Shown here in pieces: positions 9,478 through 17,083 of a stretch of DNA of 64,000 bases. This DNA comes from WLMZ01 sp031367435. GTDB lineage: Bacteria > Actinomycetota > Acidimicrobiia > Acidimicrobiales > Ilumatobacteraceae. The notes beneath the pieces are model-generated. The model was not told the origin of the DNA. It saw only the letters and a program-made list of their open reading frames with translations, and did not search any database. Each line of letters opens with the position of its first letter. Position 1 is the stretch's first letter. A program made the position numbers and the translations under genes. The DNA lies in NCBI GenBank assembly GCA_031367435.1, contig JANLPV010000018.1, positions 1 to 64,000 of the forward strand, given 5' to 3'.

Positions 9478-10376
9478 GCGCCACCTCCGTGAACCATTGT
9501 GCCAATGCCGTCGTCGGTAAAGACCTCGAGCAATAAGACGTGGGGAATGCGACCGTCGAGAATGTGGGCACGACCGACACCATGACGCACGGCTTGTACA
9601 CAACTCTCGACTTTGGGGATCATGCCACCGGCGATCGTGCCATCGGCCATCAGTGCATCGAGTTCATCGGGCGTCGTTTGTCGGATGAGCGTTGAGGCGT
9701 CATCCACCACCCGCCGCAGACCCTCGATGTCGGTGAGGTACACCAACTTCTCAGCTCCAAGCGCTTCGGCCACCGCACCCGCGACGGTGTCGGCATTGAT
9801 GTTGTAGGCCTGGCCCTGCGCATCGCTGCCAATGGTGGCGATGACGGGAATGAGCTCCTCGTTCAGCAAACGGTTGACGATGGTGGGATTCACCGAGGTC
9901 ACATCGCCCACAAACCCGAGCTCAGGGTGACGTGCGGCGGCAACGATCAGTCCAGCGTCGGCTCCGGAGACACCAACCGCTAACGGTCCATGCACGTTGA
10001 TCGCAGCAACGATTTGCGGATTCACCTGACCCACAAGGACCATACGGGCGATGTCGACGGTCTCGGCGTCGGTGACTCGTAGGCCGTTGCGGAACTCGGT
10101 TTCCTTACCGAGTCGCGCCATCAGCGCACTGATTTGTGGTCCCCCGCCGTGCACTACGACCGGCTTCATACCAACGGCGTGCATGAGCACTATGTCTTGC
10201 GCGAACAATGCCAAGGCGTCACCGTCGGATGAGCCAGCGAGCGCATTGCCCCCATATTTCACGACGACCGTACGACCGGCGAAGCGACGAATGTACGGCA
10301 ATGCCTCCAACAACACATCGGCCTTCAGCGCCGGAGTCGACTGTCGGTTCAATCCATTGGCGTTTGAGGTGGTCAT
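9474..10376 (-). CDS. argB: Acetylglutamate kinase
   Basis: Phosphorylates N-acetylglutamate with ATP and is often feedback-inhibited by arginine. The 300-residue protein shows the amino-acid kinase motifs VVVKYGGNAL near residue 37, VVVHGGGPQISALMARLG with the glycine-rich loop, and NINADTVAGAVAEALGA. The ATG at 10376 overlaps the argC stop as ATGA. argJ, which normally lies between argC and argB, is absent, so the two genes are directly fused in translation coupling. Confidence 0.97.
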   Translation of the reverse strand: MTTSNANGLNRQSTPALKADVLLEALPYIRRFAGRTVVVKYGGNALAGSSDGDALALFAQDIVLMHAVGMKPVVVHGGGPQISALMARLGKETEFRNGLRVTDAETVDIARMVLVGQVNPQIVAAINVHGPLAVGVSGADAGLIVAAARHPELGFVGDVTSVNPTIVNRLLNEELIPVIATIGSDAQGQAYNINADTVAGAVAEALGAEKLVYLTDIEGLRRVVDDASTLIRQTTPDELDALMADGTIAGGMIPKVESCVQAVRHGVGRAHILDGRIPHVLLLEVFTDDGIGTMVHGGGA

Positions 10377-11395
10377 GGGTACAACCCCACGGCGACGAGA
10401 CCGGCGGTTTCCTCGATGCCCAAGGCGACGTTGGCGGCCTGCACCGCACCTCCACTGGCACCCTTGGTGAGGTTGTCGATAGCACACAACACGATGACGT
10501 GCCCGGTGCGTTCATCGAAGCGGGCCGACAGGTGCACCGCGTTCGAACCAAGTGTGGCCTTTGTGCACGGCGGCGTGGGCCGAACCGCAACAAAGGGCTC
10601 ATTCGCGTAGGCCCGAGCCAATACGGCCAGCAAGGAGGCCGTTGTCACCTTGGCCCCGGCCGCCACTTTGGCGTAACACGTCGAAAAAATGCCACGATTC
10701 ATCGGAGCCAGATGGGGCGTAAAGAGAACCTGCGCACCTACTACCTGTTCGATTTCAGGCGTGTGCCTATGGTCAAGCAGTCCGTACGCCTCATAGTTCT
10801 CATCGACGGTGCAGAACATGCTCGAGTGCTTGAGCGCTCGCCCTGCGCCCGAAATTCCGGTTGCGTTGTTGACGATGATTCCTTCGATGTCAATAAGGCC
10901 TTGCTCCACGAGCGGCCGGAGGGCGAGGCTCGCCGCTGTGACATGGCATCCGGGCGTTGCGATGAGGCGAGCGCTCTTGAGTTCGGATCGAAAGAGTTCC
11001 GGAAGCCCGTAGACCGCCTCGCTGAGCAAGTCAGGTTGCTCGTGTTCGAATCCATACCACTGCGGATACAGCGACGCGTCCTTGAGGCGATACGCCGCAG
11101 AAAGATCGACCACGCACCCCACGCGGCCGACGAGGTTCGGGGCCAAAGCCATCGACGCTTCGTGCGGCAATCCGAGGAACACCAGATCAAGACCAACGGT
11201 TGCGGCTTCGTCGAACTCAGAGAACACAAGATTCGGATAAGTGACCGCGAGACTCGGATATAGCGACGACGCAAGCGTGCCGGCCTGCGTATCGCCGGTT
11301 GCAACCACGACCTCGTAGTCAGGATGTTGCGCAGCGATACGAAGCAGTTCCGCTCCCGTGTAACCGCTCGCGCCGATAATGCCCACTCGAACCAT
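10373..11395 (-). CDS. argC: N-acetyl-gamma-glutamyl-phosphate reductase
   Basis: NADPH-dependent reduction of N-acetylglutamyl phosphate, the third step of ornithine synthesis. The 340-residue protein opens with the Rossmann motif VRVGIIGASGYTGAELLR and carries the catalytic cysteine in the ATPGCHVTAA motif. The ATG at 11395 was chosen for two reasons: the homologous N-terminus starts there, and the in-frame ATG at 11413 lies inside an ARG box and upstream of the predicted transcription start. It is the first gene of the arginine operon. Confidence 0.97.
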   Translation of the reverse strand: MVRVGIIGASGYTGAELLRIAAQHPDYEVVVATGDTQAGTLASSLYPSLAVTYPNLVFSEFDEAATVGLDLVFLGLPHEASMALAPNLVGRVGCVVDLSAAYRLKDASLYPQWYGFEHEQPDLLSEAVYGLPELFRSELKSARLIATPGCHVTAASLALRPLVEQGLIDIEGIIVNNATGISGAGRALKHSSMFCTVDENYEAYGLLDHRHTPEIEQVVGAQVLFTPHLAPMNRGIFSTCYAKVAAGAKVTTASLLAVLARAYANEPFVAVRPTPPCTKATLGSNAVHLSARFDERTGHVIVLCAIDNLTKGASGGAVQAANVALGIEETAGLVAVGLYP

Positions 11396-11398
11396 AGA

Positions 11399-11433
11399 CG
11401 CATGATTATACATCCCGCTGCATGATCATGCAA
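11399..11433 (-). promoter_or_regulatory. argC promoter overlapped by two ARG boxes
   Basis: On the minus strand a -35 TTGCAT (11428-11433), a 17-base spacer and a perfect -10 TATAAT (11405-11410) predict a start near 11398, only about three bases before the argC ATG. Two 15-base operators cover it: TTGCATGATCATGCA (11419-11433, containing a perfect 14-bp palindrome) and ATGTATAATCATGCG (11399-11413). Their centres are 20 bp apart. The same pair occurs before carA. ArgR binding here would block both promoter elements. Confidence 0.85.
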
Positions 11434-11491
11434 CGACCTTTCGGGGACCGGACGACGCCGTTTGGTTCCTGTCGTACGGCAGACTTGCGGG

Positions 11492-12064
11492 GTGCAAGGT
11501 GCTACAAGTGAGCCGACGTCGACGAGGGGCATGCTTCTCATCGCTGTACCACTGCTCGAAGAATCCACCTTTCATCGCACGGTGGTCTTCATGCTGCAAC
11601 ACACCCACGAAGGCGCGTTGGGTTTGGTGATCAACCGGCCGACGCAGGAAGAGCACGTACGTGGTCTCGATCCGTGGATGCATCACCTCTCATACCCGCA
11701 AGTGATTTTCGATGGCGGTCCGGTGATGGCGCATACCCTCATCGCCGTGGCCGAGCTCGCCAACGAGGTCGACACCGATGGCTGTGCGCCACTCGATCAC
11801 GGTCTTTGCACTGTCGACCTCACCGTGTTACCCGACGAGTTGTCGGAAGGAATCCGCCAATTGCGAGTCTTTCGTGGCTACGCAGGGTGGGGCGCGGGAC
11901 AACTCGACGACGAACTCGACGAAGGATCGTGGCTGGTGCTGCCGTGCACACCCCTCGACGTGTTCTCATCGAATCCCCAGGGCATCTGGCGCAACGTGCT
12001 GCGCCGTGGAGGCGGGCCGAAGGCACTGCTCGCCAACGCTCCGGATGAACTCAGCTGGAATTGA
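11492..12064 (+). CDS. YqgE/AlgH family protein (UPF0301, DUF179)
   Basis: A 190-residue protein of the widely conserved YqgE/AlgH family, biochemical role unsettled. It shows RGMLLIAVPLLEESTFHRTVV at the N-terminus, the family hallmark GALGLVINRPT, FDGGPV and FRGYAGWGAGQLDDEL. The start is uncertain: the GTG at 11492 gives a normal N-terminus, a TTG at 11462 is possible. It is divergent from argC, sharing the 96-base region that holds the ARG boxes, and converges on pheT. Confidence 0.9.
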   Translation: MQGATSEPTSTRGMLLIAVPLLEESTFHRTVVFMLQHTHEGALGLVINRPTQEEHVRGLDPWMHHLSYPQVIFDGGPVMAHTLIAVAELANEVDTDGCAPLDHGLCTVDLTVLPDELSEGIRQLRVFRGYAGWGAGQLDDELDEGSWLVLPCTPLDVFSSNPQGIWRNVLRRGGGPKALLANAPDELSWN

Positions 12065-12096
12065 GCACGGGGTGCGCTAGCCCCGTAGGTGTGCTC
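12063..12096. terminator. Hairpin between convergent yqgE-like gene and pheT
   Basis: An inverted repeat spans the gap and both stop codons: GAGCAC (12063-12068) pairs with GTGCTC (12091-12096) and inside it GGGG (12069-12072) pairs with CCCC (12081-12084). No T-run follows on either strand, so it is at best a weak or Rho-assisted bidirectional terminator. Confidence 0.4.
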
Positions 12097-14437
12097 CGAG
12101 TTTGGCAGCAAGCGCCACGATCTTTACTCGGAGAGCATTGACCTCAACGTCGGTCAGGGTGTGGTCCGATGCCTGCACGCGAAGTCGGTAGGCCAAGCTG
12201 CGCTTGCCTTCATCCACACCGGTGCCGCGATAGATATCGAACAAGGACAGATCGACCAGTAGCGATCCGGCACCTTGACGGATCGCTTTGTCGAGCCGCT
12301 CTGCCGGAATCGAGTCGTCGAGCACGAAAGCCAGGTCGAAGTCGCTCGACGGATACCGACTCGTCGGCTTCCACTGTGGGACCTTCGGCGTGATCGCCAT
12401 GAGCCGCGACAGATCCAGTTCGAGCCAGGCAACGCGTTCGGAAACACCGAGATTCTCAAGCACGGTGGGATGAATCTCCCCGACCGCACCGACGACGTCG
12501 CGACCGATCGACAATGTGGCTGATCGAGTTGGGTGCAGCCCACGAGGCACCGTGCCCTGATCGACTCGTGCCCCGAAACCCATCGAGCCCACGAGCTCAC
12601 GCCACACCGACATCGCAGCCGTCGCGTCGCGTCCGGCGAGTGCAAGCGCGAGCCCTTCGTACTCCGGCGGCAGCTCGGTGCTGCGGTCACCCGGCGGATA
12701 CACGTGACCCACCTCGAAGAGCGACATGCCGAAACGCCGATGCGATTCGTTGAATGCCACGGCTTTCAAGAGTCCCGGTCGCATCGAGGGCCGCAGAACG
12801 TCTTCATCAGCCACCAATGGATTCGTCACGTGGATCGCGTCGTCGCTGAGCCCGGCTGCAGCAAGAGTGGCATCGCTAAGGAACGAGTCGGTGATTGCCT
12901 CGTTGAAGCCGAGCCCCACCAGAATTTCGCGTAGCAGCCGGCGACGATGCTGATACTCGCTCAGGCGACCATGCATCGTCGAGTTCGGCACCAGACTGCC
13001 CAGCCGGTCGTATCCGAAGTGTCGGGCAACCTCTTCGACAACGTCGATCTCAGCCGTGCTATCAGGTCGCCACGATGGCAGGTTCACGGTGAGGACATCT
13101 CCGCGTGCGTCAACGACCACGTAGCCGATCGGCTCGAGGCATCGAATGATGTCATCGGCCGCGAGCGTTGTGCCGAGGATGCGGTTGACCTGCCTCACGC
13201 GAACCCCAACAGGGCGCTCCTGGGGAGGCAGGCTGTCGTCAACGACGTCGACGGCTCCGGCATGCACCACTAGGTCGGGGCATGATTCACGTAGCAACTC
13301 GATGAAGCGAGCCTGTGCTTGCGGCATTCCGTGGGAGTCGACGCCGCGTTCGAAACGACCTGATGCCTCGGACCGGATACCCAGACGATTCATTGTTCGA
13401 GTCATCGCGGTTTGCTCGAAGTAGGCAATCTCGAGAGCCACGACCGTGGTGCTCTCGGAGATCTCGCTCTGTAGTCCGCCCATCACGCCACCGACGCCGA
13501 TGGGCACATCGTTCGCGTCGCAGATCAGTAAATCATCGTCGCTCAATGTTCGCTCGACACCGTCGAGTGTGGCGATCGTCTCGCCGGCGCGGGCCAGACG
13601 GATGCGAAAGCCGCTCCCACCCAATGTGTCGAGGTCGTACGCATGATTCGGTTGGTTCAGTTCGAGCATCACATAGTTACTGACGTCGACGACGTTGTTG
13701 ATCGATCGCATTCCGGCTGCCCTCAGCCGGCGCGCCATCCAATCGGCCGACTGACGAACCTGAATGCCGGACAGCACGAGAGTCGTAAACCGCGGACACC
13801 GATCTCCGTCAACAACCTCCACGTTCGCGGATCGCTCGTCACCGCGTGCGTCGAGCGTGAGAGTGTGCTGCTTCATTGAGAGCTCAAGGTGAGCGGCAAG
13901 ATCGCGGGCAACGCCGACGTGGCCCCAACAATCGGGGCGGTTCCGAGTGAGATCGATATCGAACACAACCTCGCTCTGCAGCCCAAGCGCGACTCCGTAG
14001 GGCACACCCAGCGGAGTGTCGTTCGGCAGGATCAGAATTCCGCTGTGGTCGTCACCTAGTCCGAGCTCGTGAGCTGAGCACAGCATCCCTTGTGACTCGA
14101 TACTCAGGATCGGACGCGGCTCGATCACGCGGCCGTCAGGCATGGCGGTGCCTGGCGTCGCGAGCGGAATCACGTCGCCGGCCTGCATGTTGAACGCACC
14201 GCACCACACGTGGCGCTCCACTCCGTCGCCGGCATCGACCCATACGCGATGCACCTTGGCCGCGTCGGGATGGCGTTCGGTGCGTAACACCCTCGCCGTG
14301 ATCACACCATCGACGGTTGACCCCACGTGCACGATTTCTTCGACCTGCATGCCGAGCTGGGTCATCGCTGCAGCCAATGCTGGCGCGTCGTCACCCACTT
14401 CAACCAAGTCGTTGAGCCAGGAAAGCACAATTCTCAT
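12077..14437 (-). CDS. pheT: Phenylalanine-tRNA ligase beta subunit
   Basis: Large subunit of the (alpha-beta)2 PheRS; it edits misacylated tRNA-Phe and binds the tRNA. The 786-residue protein has the MRIVLSWLNDLVEV start, an EMAP/OB tRNA-binding domain (about residues 40-150, VWCGAFNMQAGD), a B3/B4 editing domain, the B5 region (about 400-470) and a C-terminal FDX-ACB anticodon-binding domain (about 690-786). The ATG at 14437 lies 7 bases after the full-length pheS stop. It ends with a TAG codon, which matters for interpreting the amber codon inside pheS. Confidence 0.97.
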   Translation of the reverse strand: MRIVLSWLNDLVEVGDDAPALAAAMTQLGMQVEEIVHVGSTVDGVITARVLRTERHPDAAKVHRVWVDAGDGVERHVWCGAFNMQAGDVIPLATPGTAMPDGRVIEPRPILSIESQGMLCSAHELGLGDDHSGILILPNDTPLGVPYGVALGLQSEVVFDIDLTRNRPDCWGHVGVARDLAAHLELSMKQHTLTLDARGDERSANVEVVDGDRCPRFTTLVLSGIQVRQSADWMARRLRAAGMRSINNVVDVSNYVMLELNQPNHAYDLDTLGGSGFRIRLARAGETIATLDGVERTLSDDDLLICDANDVPIGVGGVMGGLQSEISESTTVVALEIAYFEQTAMTRTMNRLGIRSEASGRFERGVDSHGMPQAQARFIELLRESCPDLVVHAGAVDVVDDSLPPQERPVGVRVRQVNRILGTTLAADDIIRCLEPIGYVVVDARGDVLTVNLPSWRPDSTAEIDVVEEVARHFGYDRLGSLVPNSTMHGRLSEYQHRRRLLREILVGLGFNEAITDSFLSDATLAAAGLSDDAIHVTNPLVADEDVLRPSMRPGLLKAVAFNESHRRFGMSLFEVGHVYPPGDRSTELPPEYEGLALALAGRDATAAMSVWRELVGSMGFGARVDQGTVPRGLHPTRSATLSIGRDVVGAVGEIHPTVLENLGVSERVAWLELDLSRLMAITPKVPQWKPTSRYPSSDFDLAFVLDDSIPAERLDKAIRQGAGSLLVDLSLFDIYRGTGVDEGKRSLAYRLRVQASDHTLTDVEVNALRVKIVALAAKLGAHLRG

Positions 14438-14444
14438 GACAGCC

Positions 14445-15476
14445 TCAGAACTGCTCGATAAAACGGATGTCGTTGCTGTACATATCGCGGATGTCATCGA
14501 TGCCGTGGTGCTAGCGCGCCATCCGATCGATACCAAACCCGAATGCGAAGCCGCTCCATTCCTCGGGATCGAGTCCGCCGGCCCTGAGCACATTCGGATG
14601 CACCATGCCGCATCCACCCAACTCGATCCAGGTGCCGTCGGGACGTTGGATGTCGAACTCTGCCGAGGGTTCGGTAAATGGGAAGTAGTTGGGCCGAAGT
14701 CGGCTGGTGAAGTCGCCTCCGAAGAAGGCCTTGGTGAAGGCGTTGATGGTTCCGGCCAGGTGCGCCATCGTGATGTTGCGATCGATCACGAGACCCTCGA
14801 TTTGATGGAACACGGGCATATGCGTGGCGTCGGGAGTGTCTCGACGAAAGACGCGTCCCGGCATGATCATGTAGATGGGTGGCTCGACACTTTGCATGAC
14901 ACGAATCTGCACGGGCGACGTATGGGTACGAAGCAGCACAGCGCTGTCGTCGCGCGTCGCAGTGTCGTCGTCGGCGCGCAGCTGTCGATAATCGGTGAAC
15001 AGTGTGTCGAAGCCACTACGCGCGGGGTGGCTGTGGGGCATGTTGAGTGCTTCGAAGTTGTAGAAATCGGTCTCCACCTCGGGGCCTTCGGCGATCTGGA
15101 AGCCAAGTCCCATGAACACGTCTTCGAGGCGATCCCACGCCTGCGTGACGAGGTGAGCATGTCCTCGAGTCGGTCGCGTCGTCACCTCAGTGAGGTCGAG
15201 ACGTTCGGTAATGATTCGCCGACTGAGCTCGTCGTCGGACAACGCCACGCGGCGGCTCTCTACCGCCGTACCGAGCGACGACAACGCGTCGTTGATGGCC
15301 TGGCCTACCGCTTTGCGATCTTCGACTGGCAATGCGCCGAGTCCGGCTTTGAGTTGCGCTAGTGCTCCACGCTTACCGAGCACATCGCTCGTCACCAGGC
15401 GGAGATCGTCGAGTGTGGCTGCGACGATCACCTTGTTGAGCGCATCTTCGAGCGCGCCACGAACTTCATCAAACAT
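14445..15476 (-). CDS. pheS: Phenylalanine-tRNA ligase alpha subunit, interrupted by an in-frame TAG
   Basis: Catalytic class II subunit of PheRS. Residues 1-321 match PheS through coiled N-terminus, motif 2 (RVFRRDTPDATHMPVFHQIEG) and motif 3 (GFGIDRMA). Codon 322 is TAG (14511-14513). Translation in the same frame past it gives HHGIDDIRDMYSNDIRFIEQ plus F and a TGA at 14445-14447, exactly the conserved PheS tail, leaving 7 bases to pheT. The family expects A-M-L-R/K-Y/H-G-I there, so only about three residues are disrupted. Possibilities are sequence error, a micro-inversion, readthrough, or a mutant with a functional copy elsewhere. pheT stops at TAG, so global TAG reassignment is unlikely. 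Confidence 0.9.
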
Positions 15477-15627
15477 TGGAGGAACCTTTCAGCGAACGGC
15501 AACCGGACTCAGACACAAGGCGAGTACCCCTGGCGGCCAACATTCGAGAGCGCGTCAGCGAACGAACAGCGCTCCACCGAGCCATACCCGGGGTTGAATA
15601 AATCGTTGCGACGTCACGGCGCACACC
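15477..15627 (-). promoter_or_regulatory. pheST leader
   Basis: The 151 bases before pheS have no gene. Nearest the start is AAAGG about 8-10 bases before the ATG. A hairpin GAGCGC/GCGCTC (15548-15553 with 15569-15574) lies mid-leader. No T-box specifier, Phe-rich leader peptide or clear sigma promoter was identified by eye. Confidence 0.35.
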
Positions 15628-16380
15628 TTACCGTCCGCCACGCTGACGCATGGCCTCAAATACGACAACCGTGGTGGCCATGGCAACGTTGAGACTCTCC
15701 GCCCGACCGGCGTGTGGAATGGTGAGCCACGAGTCCAACGGAATCTGATCGTCGACTCCGTGTGCCTCGCTACCCATCACAAGGGCAAACGGCGCGACGA
15801 GGTTCGCTTCGGTATACGGCTCGCCGCGGTGCGACGAGGTGCCAACCAGTGGCATCGACAGCACTTGCAGTTCGTGTAGTGGCACGTCTGCAACGACCGG
15901 AACATGGAACAACGCGCCAGCCGAGGCGCGCACGACCTTGGGGTTGAATGGGTCGACCGAGCCCGTGATGAGGACCACGCCATCGACTCCGGCCGCCTCG
16001 CACGACCTCAACATCGTGCCGAGATTGCCGGGATCGCTAATGCGATCGGCAATTACCACCAACCTCGCGCGGGCGAGATCGTGGATTTGGCAATGCCTGA
16101 TCTTCACGACCGCCATCAGCGGTTGCGGGGCCTCGGTTGAGCCAACACGCTCGATCACGTGTGGCGCGAGCTCAAAAACCAACCCACCAGCATCGGCGAT
16201 TGCCTCGCCACCCGGAGCAACATATTGCGCTTCGATTTCCCAGCCGGCGCGAACTGCCTCGCGCACGAGTAGGTGGCCTTCGACGACGAAAGCACCTTCG
16301 TCCCAACGAGCACTGCGGCGCCCCGAAAGGCGCCGCAGCCGTTGAACGTTTGGATGCTGGAAAGCCAGCGGAGTGCTCAG
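15628..16380 (-). CDS. TrmH/SpoU family RNA 2'-O-methyltransferase, probable CTG start
   Basis: SPOUT-class methyltransferase acting on rRNA or tRNA ribose; the target nucleotide is not deducible. The C-terminal part shows the knot motifs DRISDPGNLGTMLRSCEAAG, MGSEAHGV and PHAGRAESLNVAMATTVV. The first ATG/GTG/TTG in frame is at 16266, but the frame upstream encodes a normal SpoU substrate-binding N-terminus (HPNVQRLRRLSGRRSARWDE, then GAFVVEGHLLV). The only usable start is CTG at 16380, which overlaps the rplT stop as CTGA, the same geometry as the ATGA and GTGA overlaps elsewhere here. This gives 250 residues, the usual length. Confidence 0.85.
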   Translation of the reverse strand: MSTPLAFQHPNVQRLRRLSGRRSARWDEGAFVVEGHLLVREAVRAGWEIEAQYVAPGGEAIADAGGLVFELAPHVIERVGSTEAPQPLMAVVKIRHCQIHDLARARLVVIADRISDPGNLGTMLRSCEAAGVDGVVLITGSVDPFNPKVVRASAGALFHVPVVADVPLHELQVLSMPLVGTSSHRGEPYTEANLVAPFALVMGSEAHGVDDQIPLDSWLTIPHAGRAESLNVAMATTVVVFEAMRQRGGR

Positions 16381-16733
16381 ACGAGCGCTGCCTTGGCTGA
16401 CTCGACGAGCTTGCCAAATGACTCGATGTCAGTGACGGCCAAGTCCGCCAGGATCTTGCGATCGACCTCGATGCCGGCGGCATTGAGACCAGCAATAAAG
16501 CGGCTATAGCTCATATCGAACATCCGGCAACCAGCATTGATGCGCTGGATCCAGAGGCGTCGAAATTCGCCCTTCTTGGCGCGACGATCACGGAAGGCGT
16601 ATTGCCCTGAACGCATGACCTGCTCGTTGGCAAGGCGCGCCGAGCGGCTGCGCATGCCGTAATAACCCTTTGCCTTTTCAAGTGTTGCCTTACGGTGCTT
16701 CTTGGCACCTACCGCACGCTTAACTCTGGCCAT
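16377..16733 (-). CDS. rplT: 50S ribosomal protein L20
   Basis: Large-subunit assembly protein that binds 23S rRNA and, in some bacteria, represses its own operon. The 118-residue sequence matches L20 throughout: MARVKRAVGAKKHRKATLEK, KGYYGMRSRSARLANEQVMR, and RLWIQRINAGCR. It follows rpmI after 80 bases containing a hairpin and has the SD-like GAAAGGGAT before its ATG. Its TGA overlaps the trmH start. Confidence 0.99.
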   Translation of the reverse strand: MARVKRAVGAKKHRKATLEKAKGYYGMRSRSARLANEQVMRSGQYAFRDRRAKKGEFRRLWIQRINAGCRMFDMSYSRFIAGLNAAGIEVDRKILADLAVTDIESFGKLVESAKAALV

Positions 16734-16754
16734 GTCGGTATCCCTTTCTTCTCT

Positions 16755-16770
16755 CGACCCTGCGGGGTCG
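16755..16770 (-). promoter_or_regulatory. Hairpin in the rpmI-rplT spacer
   Basis: CGACCC (16755-16760) pairs perfectly with GGGTCG (16765-16770) around a four-base loop. It lies about 20 bases before the rplT ribosome-binding site. It could be a processing or translational-control structure; no T-run follows, so it is not a terminator. Confidence 0.4.
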
Positions 16771-16813
16771 CATCAATCGTGTTTGGTTCGTGAGTACTTG
16801 TTCGGCGACGTGC

Positions 16814-17011
16814 TTAGCGCTCTGCGAGCAGGCGCTTGATCTTGCGTGCATCACCGGGATGCACGTCGACAGTTCCGTCGAGGCGACGGGTACGAGTCGA
16901 GGACTTCTTCTCGAACAGGTGCTGACGGTTTGCCTGCAAGCGACGAAGCTTGCCGGTACCGGTTTTCTTGAACCGCTTCGCGGCCGTCTTGCTTGTCTTC
17001 ATCTTTGGCAT
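16814..17011 (-). CDS. rpmI: 50S ribosomal protein L35
   Basis: Small large-subunit protein, 65 residues, strongly basic. It matches L35 from MPKMKTSKTAAKRFKKTGTG through the LRRLQANRQHLFEKKSSTRT region. Standard infC-rpmI-rplT order, 72 bases after infC. Confidence 0.98.
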   Translation of the reverse strand: MPKMKTSKTAAKRFKKTGTGKLRRLQANRQHLFEKKSSTRTRRLDGTVDVHPGDARKIKRLLAER

Positions 17012-17083
17012 ACAAATATTCCTTGTTGAGTCCTAGGTCAGGATCTGGTGGTGTCGGCGACGACGTATGTGTTTTGGGGCCGC

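Noticed and set aside
11396..11413. Upstream ATG as argC start
   Set aside because: It lies inside an ARG box and before the predicted transcription start; homology begins at 11395.
12077..15476. Reassignment of TAG as a sense codon
   Set aside because: pheT and mpg end at TAG in the expected place, so TAG is a working stop codon in this genome.
15477..15627. T-box or Phe attenuator before pheS
   Set aside because: No specifier loop, antiterminator sequence or Phe-rich leader peptide was seen.
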